Positions 31,513-42,340 of a DNA stretch of 53,256 nt are shown one piece after another. The translations under genes were made by a program, and so were the position numbers. The notes beneath the pieces were generated by a model. That model was not told the origin of the DNA, searched no databases, and saw only the letters and a program-made list of their open reading frames with translations. The stretch covers positions 1-53,256 of the forward strand of contig QYAI01000165.1 in assembly GCA_003988855.1 (NCBI GenBank). The letters are read 5' to 3'. Source of the stretch: Arachnopeziza araneosa. Its lineage: Eukaryota > Ascomycota > Leotiomycetes > Helotiales > Arachnopezizaceae. How positions within the stretch are numbered: the first letter of the stretch is position 1; the number at the start of each line of letters is the position of its first letter.

Positions 31513-32702
31513 AATGTACTATTTATAATTCTCAGACTTTCGTAGTAGCTTAGTGGTTCATATTTCCCTGTCAAGTTTTTGCCTTAAGATGGAAATAGAA
31601 ATTGTTTATGTTAAGGTTCAATATTTTGAAACGCTACTAAAAGACCGGAAGCTTGTTCGAGTTTAAACTGTGTTGGTTCGTTCCGCAACTCTGAAATAGC
31701 TTAACACTGATTATTTTTAGTTCTAATAGTGTGTCTTTTTTACTTTGTGTAAGGGTTCACGATTGCACGGTCAGAACACGTGAATAATAAATCTGTTATT
31801 TCAAGAAGGTAAAGCTGAAGAGCAACAAGTGCTCGAAGCTTTCTACATATACCCTTCGTACGAGAGGAACAGCCAACACAGTTCCTGTCGCATGGTCTCT
31901 TTCCAATAGTCTCTGTCAATAGTCAATCAATAGTTCTATCGATAGTCTTGTCGATAGTTCTGAAGATCGATCTGCTGGTCTTATCCCTTTTCATCAAAGA
32001 AGTCAGCTTCGGGTGCTGCCTCCGTTCTTGCTTAGGCCCTTGGTTTAGGTCTTGATGATCAGGTCTAACAGTAACAAATTCGAAGTTTGCTAATATGAAA
32101 GCAATTTATTAAGCGCAAATTGCAACTAAAGAAGCTTTGATTATTATAGATGACGAAGATAGAGCTAGTCTTTCTAACTTTACAATAGATTGTATTGAAA
32201 TTAAGTAGTTATTTAATTATAATTAATTTAGTAGTATAGGTTCGCTTATTTTTGGGTGATCCAAATGGGGGTGCATGGGCTTAGGCTGCACCCTAGGGAG
32301 TAGTAAAGAGCACGGACGGGGTTTGAGGAAGTTTTCCTTTGCAGAGTGTATTATGTTAGGAAGAAGAGTAAAATAATGTGCTTTAAAAGTTCGAAACTTT
32401 TGAGACTTTAAAAGGTTCTTGCAGCTATTTAAGGCAAAAATAGTGGAATGAAGGTAGTTTATTTACTACAAAAAAGTGGTGTTTGGGTGTTCTCCCAGAG
32501 TCCCAGGGAGCCCGTCGCCCACCGAATTACCGAACCGAAGAACCGGGATTACCAAGCATTTGACAAGGCTGACGAACCACCTCGTACTGTGGACTTTCGC
32601 AGCTGCACCTTTCAATACATAACTCAACAACCTTCATATATGATGGCTTGCCTTTGCATATTTTGCTACAAAGCTAACTGGTCTTCTAGCTAATAATCTC
32701 TA
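31513..32702. other. AT-rich intergenic region with LTR-like fragment
   Basis: This is 1.19 kb. It contains a short-repeat patch (31911-31972) and an interval near 32060-32070 ending GGTCTAACA, which looks like an LTR 3' end, but no matching start or target duplication was found. The frame 32448-32693 has no recognised domain. No gene is called. Confidence 0.45.
31911..31972 (+). repeat. CAATAGTC/CGATAGTT short direct repeats
   Basis: Five units of the form (T)C[AG]ATAGT occur within about 60 bp (CCAATAGTC, TCAATAGTC, TCAATAGTT, TCGATAGTC, TCGATAGTT), spaced 9-15 bp. Patches of this type are often found in LTR promoters, but the surrounding element could not be delimited. Confidence 0.55.
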
Positions 32703-33698
32703 ATGCGGTACATGCAGTTCAGCAATCGAACATCAGCGGCACTCCTCTCCGCAGCCAAACTATTCCAGTTCCCCATCACGGCCTTGAATCAAAACTCCAC
32801 CATGAGCCGCGCACCTGTCATTGCAGTATGCCACGGCGGCGGGCCCATGCCAGTGTTGAACGATCCCGAGCATGCCGCGCTAATCAAATCCATGACCTCC
32901 AAAGTCCCCTCGGTCCTTGGTCTGGGTACCTCATCTGCCCCGCGGGCCATTGTCCTCATCACTGCGCATTGGAGCGAGCGCCGACCTACCATTAGCAATG
33001 GGAAGAAGCACAGTCTGTATTATGACTACTATGGCTTCCCGTCAGAGGCGTATAAGTTGAAGTATGATGCGCCTGGGAGCCCTGAGATCGCGGCTGAGGT
33101 GTACGAAGCGCTGGAGAAGGCCGGTTTGCAACCGGAGATGGATGGCGACAGAGGTACGTGGCCTAATATTCCCATATCTCTTGTTCCTTTAAAATTGGGT
33201 CAGATGGTTGCTAAGAGTCACGTAGGCTGGGACCACGGCGTCTTCGTCCCCATGCTCCTCATTAATCCCAAAGCCGACATTCCTATCATCCAGCTCTCAG
33301 TCATGTCATCCGATTCCGCAGCACAACACTACGCCCTAGGCCGCGCCTTAGCACCCCTCCGAGATTCAGGCATTGCAATCATGGGCTCCGGCATGCCTAC
33401 GTTCCATAACCTGCGATTGATGTTCTCTGGTGCGACTAATGATGAGGGATTCAGGAGGAGGAATAAGGAATGGAGCGATAGGCTTACGGCTACTGTTACC
33501 AAAGAGGATAGTGAAGAGAGGGGCAAGTTATTTGATAGTTGGAGAGAGTGGATTGGCGCTAAGGAGGCGCATCCTCAGGGTGGGGTGGAGCATTTTTTGC
33601 CTCTGGTGGTTTGTGCGGGTGCTGGTGGTGAAGGTAAGGGTGAGGCTTTTGGTGATGAACTTATGGGTTCTAAACAGTATACTTACTATTGGACGTGA
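32703..33698 (+). CDS. LigB/DODA-type extradiol dioxygenase family protein
   Basis: Two exons, 32703-33153 and 33226-33698, give about 307 aa. The 72-nt intron (GTACGT...CGTAG, with a GCTAA branch) is a multiple of three without a stop, so the unspliced frame also stays open to 331 aa. Splicing is preferred because it makes DRGWDHGVFVPMLL, the conserved metal-site block of the family. Other motifs: VIAVCHGGGPMPVLND and LITAHWSE, supplying further metal-binding His, and IPIIQLSVM. Enzymes of this group (plant DOPA 4,5-dioxygenase, bacterial YgiD) open catechol-type rings using a divalent metal. The N-terminus before MSRAPVIAV at 32802 could be a targeting peptide or a misjudged start. The gene is intact, set between decayed blocks. 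Confidence 0.85.
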   Translation: MRYMQFSNRTSAALLSAAKLFQFPITALNQNSTMSRAPVIAVCHGGGPMPVLNDPEHAALIKSMTSKVPSVLGLGTSSAPRAIVLITAHWSERRPTISNGKKHSLYYDYYGFPSEAYKLKYDAPGSPEIAAEVYEALEKAGLQPEMDGDRGTWPNIPISLVPLKLGQMVAKSHVGWDHGVFVPMLLINPKADIPIIQLSVMSSDSAAQHYALGRALAPLRDSGIAIMGSGMPTFHNLRLMFSGATNDEGFRRRNKEWSDRLTATVTKEDSEERGKLFDSWREWIGAKEAHPQGGVEHFLPLVVCAGAGGEGKGEAFGDELMGSKQYTYYWT

Positions 33699-33901
33699 AA
33701 ACAATATGTAATGGAAATTCAACAATAAATACATCTAAGATAAACATTCCTCCCGCCGCAACACATCCTGACTAAGCAAGAATGACTAAATTGTTGCATT
33801 TCAGAAGAGCCTTGCGAGGCTGAACCTATTTCATGAATGCAAAAGCTTCCTTTCGCCTTTATTTTCCTTCCCTTATATTGTGGTAGTGTTTTGAATTTGC
33901 A

Positions 33902-36520
33902 ATGAGCTTTGGATACAGTGTTAGCGACTATATTACTCTGCTACAGTTAGCCAACAGAGTTCGGGAGCGATTTGAAGATGCTCCGAAGCAATTCAAAGCA
34001 ATCTCAAATGAGTATATTCTCCCCATCATCCATTTAAACGAGTTGATCTGAATACTATGATAGAGTGACAAATATTTCAAATGTCCTTCGGAACATCGAA
34101 TGTATTCTTTCTCAGCAAGTCTTCACTGACTGGTAGATGAAAGCCTTGGCATCGCTCCTCCAAGAATGCCACAGCGTTCTCACTGCACTAGCCAAAGTGG
34201 TGGATGAAAATTATCTTTTGAGTACAGCTAATGCTCATGGCTTCCGTGATAAGTCACGAAGAGTATGGAAGAGGTTGACGTGGGAGCAAGATGATATTCA
34301 AGAGCTTCGATCACGGGTTGCTCTAAATTTTGGTCTATTGAATGCGTTCAATGAGAGTTTGATGAGGTGATTATCTGAACTTTAACTTGGAAAATATTCG
34401 AAAAATTAACGTGTATCAGCAAAGTTACTTTAGACACGAGAGACCAGGTTCAACAGTTACATGAACGGTATGAAGAAGACCAGACGATTTTTGACTGGCT
34501 TACTCCGATAAACTACACTCTTCCGCAGCATGATTTCATTAGCCGGGGTCAAGCTGGAACAGGCCAGTGGTTACTTGATTCTGTAAGATCTCTTTACGCT
34601 AAGAATACCCGCAAGAAAACGCGACCCTCGTCTGAGGAAATCTTAAAGGCATTACACTCTGTCATATCGAGCTTTGACAAGGTCTTTATCATCGTCGATG
34701 CCCTAGACGAATGCCAGTCACAGGATAGATGTCGATCAAGGCTTATATCCGAGATATTTAACCTCCAAAACAAGGGAGCGAATATCTTTGCTACATCTCG
34801 ATTCATACCCTAAATCACGGACCAGTCCAAAAGCGAAACTTTTTTGGAGATTCGTGCTAGCGATGATGATCTTAGGAGGTACCTGGATGGCTATATACCT
34901 CGGCTACCAAAATGCGTCTCAAAAAGTCCTGACCTTCAAGAGAAGATAAAAGATGCAATAGTGAAGACAGTTGATGGAATGTATGTATTTCTTGTCCAGT
35001 TCGCTGCAGATCGATTGAATTGATGTCCGCAGGTTTCTCCTTGCCCAACTTCATTTAGACTCACTGGTTGATAAGACGACACCACGCAGAGTCATGCGAG
35101 CATTAAAAGAGCTCCCAAAAGGATCAAATGCATTAAGCCTCGCTTATGAGGAAGCAATACAGAGGATCCGAGGACAAGAACCATATTTCGTAGAGCTTGC
35201 TTGGCGAGTCCTCTCATGGATCGCTTGTGCTAAAAGGCCATTAAGTTGCGTAGAGCTGCAACATGCACTCGCAATTGAGGTTGGTGACTCAGAGGCAGGT
35301 GACGACAACTTTCAAGACCTTGAGGAAATGGTCTCGTTATGTGCTGGTTTGGTTACCATCGACGAAGATGGCAATATAATCCGGTTGATCCATTATACGG
35401 CCCAGGAATACTTTGAGCAAATGCAGACTGCGTTGTTTCCAGGTGCTCATGAAGATATTGGGGTAGTATGTATTACATATCTGTCGTTTGTTGCTTTTAA
35501 AACTGGTCTCTGCACCACAGAGAAAGAATTTGAAACAAGATTACAGTTCCATCCACTTTATACATATGCAGCCTAATATTCGGGACACCACGCTAGACCA
35601 GCCTCGAAAAGGGTAGAGAATTTAACTCTAGACTCTCTTCAGAAAAAGCAAATAGTCTTGGCCGCTACCCAGGCAATGCTTGATTCAGTATCCTTTCATA
35701 GTTTTCGACGCCAGGTACCACAGTTCCTGACAGGAGTTCATCTTGCGGTATATTTCGAGTTAGATCAGCAATCTTACATTTACTTGAGAATGGATATCAT
35801 GTAGATGCTAAAGACAGTTATGGTGGCACGCCATTAGCATAGGCTGCGGAGAGTGGACAAGAGACAATCTCCAGACTATTACTCGATAAAGGTGCTATAC
35901 TCGACTCTCGAGACGATCATAATCATACACCTTTATTTTAGGTTACGAGGAAAGGACATGAAAATATGGTTACATTATTACTTGACGAGGGTGCAGAGCT
36001 CAGTCCTATATTGTTTGTGTAGGCTGCAAGGATGGGAAATAGAGCGGTAGCAAGATTACTTATTGACAGAGGTGCTCAGGTAGATTCAAAAGATGATAGT
36101 GATCAAACGCCCTTATCATAGGCCGCAAGGTGTGGACACGAAGCGATAATCAGGCTCCTTCTTGAGAAGGATGCTGAGCTCTATTTGAGAGTCATGGACG
36201 AACGCCGCTCTCTAGGGCTGCGGCAAGGGGCCACGAAGCGGTAGTCAGGCTACTGCTCGAGAAAGGTGCCGAGCTTGAGTCAATAGATAACAATGGCCAG
36301 ATGCCATTGCATTGGGATGCAAAAAGGGGCATGGAATAGTTGCAAGATTGTTGCTTGAAAAGGGCGCAAAGCTCGAATTGAAAGATCGCAGAGGTCTAAC
36401 GCCGTTGCTGTGAGCTGAGAGGAGGGGACATGAGGTAGTAGCGAGGCTATTACTCGAGAAGAGTGCTGAAAGGGCCTCTGTTGCAAGGAGGATTGCTGGT
36501 GGTTCCAACGAATGTGCTAT
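33902..36520 (+). pseudogene. NACHT-ankyrin (NLR-like) relic
   Basis: The ATG at 33902 opens MSFGYSVSDYITLLQLANRV, the N-terminal domain of a common fungal NLR family. A GT-AG intron (about 34013-34064) follows, then SNVLRNIECIL and KRLTWEQDDIQELRSRVAL. After HDFISRGQAGTGQWLLDS the frame jumps without a break to VRSLYAKNTRKKTRPSSEEI, so the Walker A/P-loop block is deleted. The Walker B VFIIVDALDECQ and FATSRFIP remain. Later blocks are RYLDGYIPRLPK, LPKGSNALSLAYEEA, WRVLSWIACAKRPLSCVELQ and IRLIHYTAQEYFEQ. From about 35785 come ankyrin repeats (ETISRLLLDKGA, NMVTLLLDEGAEL, AVARLLIDRGAQV, AIIRLLLEKDAEL). Stops interrupt the gene throughout, including five at the same repeat position. The relic fades out near 36520. 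Confidence 0.85.
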
Positions 36521-36599
36521 TGAGAAAAGTTCTGAGGCTCTCCTCTTACTATTTGAAGGATTATACTATTCATCACGGTCTAGAACTGCAGAAAAATAA

Positions 36600-37828
36600 A
36601 ATGCATCGGAATATAGGAGATTGAAGCAGGACCTGAAAGAGCGAAGCTTGCTAGTAGATTTCCTCTCGTCCTCCACGTTGGCTTTCTTGTCTAGGTCCTT
36701 CTTCAACGCTTATATCAACCAAACCTTCAATCTAAGGACCATTTATAATGAAAAAGTTTGCATTCGGTATTAGGGCATGTAGAATCGGCTGCTAGCCTAT
36801 CCAGTCTAGTCCGATATTAGCTGAATTCAGCAGTCTCGTATATTTGACGACGCTTGACATCTTCTCCTTTCCTCTATTGTCGAATGACTCTGGTTTCCAC
36901 TCCGCTGGGGTGTGCTGGCACGTAATCTGGCCGGTCACTCTTCAACTTATAGTCAAGCTAATGGCCTCAGTATTTGATGTCAAAAGCTTCGCTAAAGGCT
37001 AATCTTCATTTTACCGCGTTGTGTGTACGTTAAAATGTTTCATCATCATACTGTAAACGGCGATGCCGTGGAAGTTACTGCAATACTGGATAGCACTTTG
37101 AGATACCTCTTTTATCATGAAGATGGAATTGCAAAGTCCTATTCTGGGTAGACAAGTACCATTCACTAAATAATTCCCATTAGCAAACATTAATACGAGC
37201 AGTTCAACAATAAAATGTCAAACTTAACATTTTCTGTTTTTGTCTTTTGACCTGAGTTTTCGTCACTGCTCTACCCTGAGCTGAATCTAAGCTGAACCTT
37301 AATCCTGCTCAGAAGTCAGCTAGATAATGCCCAACGCATCTGTTTTTTGCCTTAGCAAGTTGGTTATTGATCTAGCGCTTACTGTATTGTATGAAGATCA
37401 ACCTTGCCGATGCCTATCAACTGACAACACTACCAGCCCTGTCAACCTATTATGTTGTCATCGCATTCAGTAGGAATCGCATCTAGCTCCAATATCCATC
37501 CTACAAGAATGCTGCAAAAAAACTGGTTTGTACTCCCTATCAGCTCCGAGCCGCATGGAACCGAATACGACTAAAATGGCTACAATTTCATACAATTCCC
37601 ACCTGCACAACAACACCCAAAACACCCAAACTACCGTGCTTTATTGGAATCGTTTGAACTTGGAATAGCGCTGACGTCGAATGGCCTGGCTCGGACATTG
37701 CATTTCAGTGAACTGCAGTAGTGCGGCGCAGCAGCGTTACCTCAGACCCAAGGCGCCAGGTTCAATAAAGTCCCTGCGACTCCTCAGGGTTCCCGAAACC
37801 ACAAAGTCTCAGCGAACTGACGACAAAA
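36600..37828. other. Intergenic, AT-leaning
   Basis: This is 1.23 kb between the NLR relic and the next intact gene. No frame of note until the C/G-richer promoter zone after 37600. The frame 37681-37875 overlaps the true gene start and is not supported. Confidence 0.5.
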
Positions 37829-39937
37829 ATGTCGAATATTCTTTCAGTGGCAGAACGTCAAAGCAGCGGCAATGAGAAGGACCAGCCAGCATTCACTCAG
37901 AATACATATCCTCTCAATTCAAATACCAAGTTTATGAAGCCAGGTTTCAAAACCATCACGTGCTTCTTTGTTGCCGTGTTTTTCCCTCTGATCACATTTT
38001 CTATAGTCATAATTTGGCTCATCTTCCATTATCGCGTTCAGCCCGCGTTTTCCTCTCAGCTGGATTTTCAAACGGCAAGCAACGATAACGATGCAGCATA
38101 CTACTATGTCAATTTTTCTGCAACACAACTCCTCTTTATCACATCATGGAGCAGTACTCTTGCTCCCATCTTGGTTGGCTTCATTATGACACTATCTTTG
38201 TTCCCAATATCTAGAAAACTGTTCCAAGTTTCTCTGTCCGATAATCCACGTCGACTACCTACACCTTATCAGGTATTGAGCATTTCCCTATCTTGATCTG
38301 TTGATACTAAAAATTGTCAAGTTTTCAGTCTTGATGGGATTCTCGCAAGGAAGGATATTGACTTTGTGGTACTATCTCAAATATTGCTTTCAAAGAACAA
38401 GAGCGACGCAGTCAATGGGACTGAAAATGTCTGCCCTTATCTACACTATTGCACTCATTCTTTCGTAAGAGCTCCAATCTTCAATACTCTATTTCTCTTA
38501 CAGTGATAGGACTCTTATAGTGACCATGGACACTGTTTTGCACATTACAACTAAGGCAAGCTCAAGTTTTTAAACTCAAATGGTCTCGGCTTACAACTAA
38601 TTTAGACAGTCTCAATATACGAAACGAAGATAGTAGAATCACCCACTTCAGCCTTTGGAAAGGGGCTTAATGCAGCGTGTGCGAACTGGACTGAGTCGCA
38701 GGCTGCCTTTTTGAACATTCAAGGCATAGAAAGTACCGAATATCAACCATGCAGCGTGTATGTGGCGACTACTTCTGAAGGTTTAAGCTACCCAGAAGAA
38801 GTATACCGAACAATCAATAATATCTCGACTGAAAATCAAGTTCTCCAAGTCCCAACAGGCAATTCGACAACCGGAGATCTATTTCTCTTGGGGCCCGCAG
38901 CCTCCTTACGATCGCCCGAATCAGATTACAAGGCAACTACGATTGGCGTCTCGACAAATTGTAAAGCAATCAGCAAGTCATGCAACCTCGAAAGTACCGA
39001 AGGAGCTTCCACATCATTCAATTGCAGCTCTGGATGGAGTGGCAACCTCGAGGGTCCATTATACGACCCTACTGCTTTACTTAAAGCCGACGAGCAAAGT
39101 AACTATACTAGCTTAAGTAATAACTTTGGCTTAGCGGTGTTCACAGACCAAAACCTCACCAAAGCTTATGAAATCATGGCATATGACCTCGTCAATGCAA
39201 CCCACTCAACTCCTAACCCTTTCTACCTAGGCGTCGCAGCTTTAGCCTCAAGTGGCATAGTGGATACGAACATAAGTTATGACCCCGAAATCGTAAATGG
39301 AGGACATGGCGGCAATGGATTCGTTCTCACCTGTCAGGTCAACACATACGACATTACCTATGCCTATGTTAATGGCACCATCTCCCCAACTTCAGTCACA
39401 GCAGTGATGAATAATGGCACAGTGGGATGGAACTTCCTCGGACCACTCTCATTCCAGGAAAATAGACTTGCTCAAATAGTTGATCTCGCAGTAGTACAGA
39501 GTAACTCGGCAGAACTCGCCCTTTCCTACGGCAATGAATTCAGCAGTCTTGCCGCAGCAATGTTGGCAGGGGCGTACGATGGTCGAACCGCCCTGGAGGA
39601 ACAAGTTCGCCGCGAGCTGCTGGTTGCAAAAGTACTCAAGAGTGCGATCTGGATATTGATATTGTTCAATCTATTGTTTGCTGTTGGAGGAGGCTTGTTG
39701 GGGGTCTGGGCTTTCGTCGTGGCAATGAGTGGAAGCGGAGACGCGCAGGCTTTGTTTAGTGTTGAGGAGGTGGTGGGGATGTGTTTCGAGAAAAAGGAGT
39801 TTGGTAGAAGTGGGGAGGTGCAGGATAGATTCGAGGAAAAGAGGGTGGGGGAGATGAGTGGGAGGGTTGGTGTTGTGAGGAAGGAGGATGGGTGGGCGTT
39901 GCAGAGGGTCAACGTACATACCAGTAGCTCGGGATGA
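37829..39937 (+). CDS. Large membrane protein, function unknown, 656 aa
   Basis: Four exons: 37829-38272, 38322-38464, 38504-38555 and 38606-39937. Intron 1 is 49 nt. Intron 2 is short, 39 nt (GTAAGA...TTACAG). Intron 3 is 50 nt with a GC donor (AAG|GCAAGC...TTTAG). Predicted membrane segments: about 40-66 (TCFFVAVFFPLITFSIVIIW), 100-125 (ILVGFIMTLSLFPI), 190-215 (SALIYTIALILSLMTM), and a C-terminal one near 555-585 (AIWILILFNLLFAVGGGLLG). A large loop of over 300 residues between TM3 and TM4 carries many Asn-X-Ser/Thr sites and several Cys, so it is probably extracellular. The RLPTPYQ|FSVLMGF junction and the layout match a frequent uncharacterised leotiomycete family (impression only). The gene appears intact. 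Confidence 0.75.
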
Positions 39938-40490
39938 TAATGAATTCCTCGAGTTGACTGTAGAATGTAGAATTGACAAGGGAGAACAGCTCGACTCTTA
40001 GCCCAAGAGATTTGAGCCAAAGTGCTTCTAGAAATGCTTGGCATTGAGTTCTTCTGGTCTTTGAATGTGGTTCAACCTCATCTAGGCAAGCTCAACATAA
40101 ATTTATCCATGAATAAATGAGGGAGTACCGCTTCCGTGGTTTTATGCCGAAGTTATACGAAGTATATTTTAGTATAAACTTGACTCTTACTTTCTAGTCA
40201 AAAAATAAGTGCTTAAGAACAAATATTTAATTTAACACTTAAGCTACTTGACATCTTTTTGGGGGAAAAAAAGCTCGTACTGTATTATACTTAATGTGTG
40301 TCAAGCACAAAAAAAGCAACTTGTGGCTTGTGGTGACTTGGGCGAGGCTGAGTCATGGTTACGCTCTGCAGCACTTTTACAACATTGTTCTTTTTTCATT
40401 CTCATCTTTCTCCACTCACCTTGCTTCTTGACGTAACTCTAGCCTCCCTATGAAATTTACACCTCTTGGCTAGAGGTAGTGAGACATTTT
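39938..40490. other. Intergenic
   Basis: This is 553 bp. The minus-strand frames 39526-40044 and 39671-39979 are antisense shadows of the membrane protein. The frame 40248-40436 has no domain. An imperfect palindrome TATACGAAGTATA occurs near 40152. Confidence 0.45.
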
Positions 40491-41344
40491 ATTAGTACGA
40501 GTTGCGATGCAGGAAGGAGGGAGAGCTCTGCTGCGGACCTATCTGCTCGCGAGCAGCGCGACGAGGACATAGAGAATTCGTAAGTTGGTTGACGGTTCGA
40601 GTCATCAGAGTATCTTTCTTCCAAATTACGGCATAGATCACTCGGAACGAGGATAAATTCTGCTTCGAGTGGCTGGAAACCTCAAGAGGAATATCCTACT
40701 GTTCCTAGTCAACGCCAAGATAGACTTAAGATCATTATTGTGAATTATGATCAGAGGATTGAGGAGATTACGCGGTATAGAGATGGGGTAAGCCATCACA
40801 AAAATGCATCTTCTAAGACAAACTTTCAAGATACTAACTTGTTCTACAGGTAGCGTCGGTATCAAGCTTAGAAGATAGTCGAACATCAATCAAGCAAAAC
40901 AACAACGTGCGCATGCTAACCTTCATCACAATCGCTTATGCCCCCGTTAGCTTGGTGATGGTATGAATTTTATGCACCTCTTTCTCTCCTAACACTACTC
41001 TCCTTCTGACAATTATACAATAGGCCCTCTTCGCAGTCCCCGATACTCAAAACGTTATCCGCGACGGCATGGGTCTGAAGTGGTTCTTGGGTATCTTATT
41101 TATTCTCCATCTGTCTATATTCGCTGTAGCGCTATCTCTTGAGCCGATTATTGGAGGCTTCAAAGGACTTGGATCTTCTAGGAAAGCACCGGACCAAAGT
41201 AAGAACAAGGCGGAGATGGATCGGTCAGGTTCTTTGAGTGGTGTTGGGAGTAGTGGAGAGGAGGAACGGAAATCTCGGTCTTCTGTGACTGCGAAGAATG
41301 AGATTCCAGGGACGGTGTATGGAATGGTCGGAGAGATTGTTTGA
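40491..41344 (+). pseudogene. C-terminal part of a CorA-like fungal membrane protein
   Basis: Exons run to 40579, 40637-40787, 40850-40960 and 41024-41344. The introns of 57, 62 and 63 nt have donors GTAAGT, GTAAGC and GTATGA, and clear branch sites (TACTAAC, CCTAAC). The spliced frame reads RRESSAADLSAREQRDEDIE, then YDQRIEEITRYRDGVASVSS, then LEDSRTSIKQNNNVRMLTF, then two C-terminal membrane helices (TIAYAPVSLVMALFAVPD and WFLGILFILHLSIFAVALSL). This matches the C-terminal third of fungal CorA-like divalent-metal-transporter relatives, where a long cytosolic coiled region precedes two membrane helices. The usual GMN-type loop is not visible; its place reads GMGLKW. The expected N-terminal 300 or more residues are absent upstream, so this is a truncated gene. 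All remaining introns are still well formed. Confidence 0.55.
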
Positions 41345-41717
41345 GGGCGCTTGTGACGGTATTGATGATTGATATCGAGGGGCTGGCTGCAGTTTCAAGT
41401 ACGTTCGGGCGAGTCTCTTGACAAGGGATAGTAGACAACAGAGGCCAGTTCAGGAGCGTGAAAGAGTCAGCCATACCCTGCTACTATCTATGCACTCTTC
41501 AGCTCGAGCCTGGCTTGGATGTTGAGGTCATACAATTTGCTAAAATTTGATCGTTTCAACGGTGTGTAGTTCAGCTGACTATTCCTCCTACCGAGTATTT
41601 GAGGTCGAGCAACGCATTTTAACAGTAAATATGCCATTCATGATAGGTAGTAGATCTTACAACGTTTGACTAGATGCCCTTAGAAAGGAGTCATTACATG
41701 CAAGCATTCTTCGACAG
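41345..41717. other. Intergenic, no gene seen
   Basis: This is 373 bp between convergent fragments. The antisense frame 41178-41474 is a shadow. Nothing else is recognised. Confidence 0.5.
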
Positions 41718-42340
41718 CTAGCTTATTAGAATACGACCAGGCCCCTTCAGCTCCACATTGACACGAGCCCAGCATACAGTATCCCATGCCAACAGAACTG
41801 CAAAAAGCCGTCCCTTTAACGCATAATGAATCGAAAAAGCATTGTTCGGTCGCCCGCACGTTACTAGTGGAGGGCAGTCACCCGTCTGACTTGCGGCGAG
41901 TGGAGGTGGACGGGGTGCAGGACCGTCGCAAATAAAATTGAAGCTGTCAAAACTGCAATAGCCGTGAAATCCAGCCCCGTACTGTGCAGCACATGCCTGG
42001 TTTGTGAAGATTGTATTTCCTATCAAGCTGTTGTCTGCCTGGAACGTACACTACGACGACATGATAAGCTGGTGATACCCAATAGTCCAATAGCTTTTCA
42101 AGATGAAACTTATTGCGTTTCCTACGCTCGTGCCATTCGCTTGTTTACAGAGAGGATCCGCAGAATAAGTAGCACGCGTAGATGGATTGTTGCAGTTGCA
42201 TGTCCATGTAAACCAGTTTCCGAGGATCAATAAGCATGGCTTGAGGCTGGTTAAAACTTGTACTTATACATACACGGGCGTCACATGGTTTACTTGGGTC
42301 GCGGGACTGCGCTGGCGGCAGAGAGAATGGTAGCAAACGT
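41718..42340 (-). CDS. Small Cys-rich, possibly secreted protein, 5' end unclear
   Basis: The two clearest exons are on the minus strand. The first reads NWFTWTCNCNNPSTRATYSA, then DPLCKQANGTS, ending at donor GTAGGA (42125). An 87-nt intron ends TTCCAG at 42039. The second reads ADNSLIGNTIFTNQACAAQY, then GYCSFDSFNFICDGP, a Pro-rich linker, and CPPLVTCGRP, ending at 41718. At least ten Cys occur in about 140 residues, a pattern typical of extracellular proteins. The upstream segment (MLPFSLPPAQSRDPSKPCDA) is in another frame and needs a further intron, and no signal peptide was found. I do not recognise the family. Confidence 0.4.

Noticed and set aside
31745..32070. Possible second LTR ending GGTCTAACA
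   Set aside because: No matching TGTTA-type start and no target-site duplication could be found, so it was kept only as a note in the intergenic entry.
40140..40165. Sequence resembling a loxP arm (TATACGAAGTATA)
   Set aside because: It lacks one base of the 13-bp arm and there is no second arm at the right distance. It is an ordinary AT-rich palindrome.
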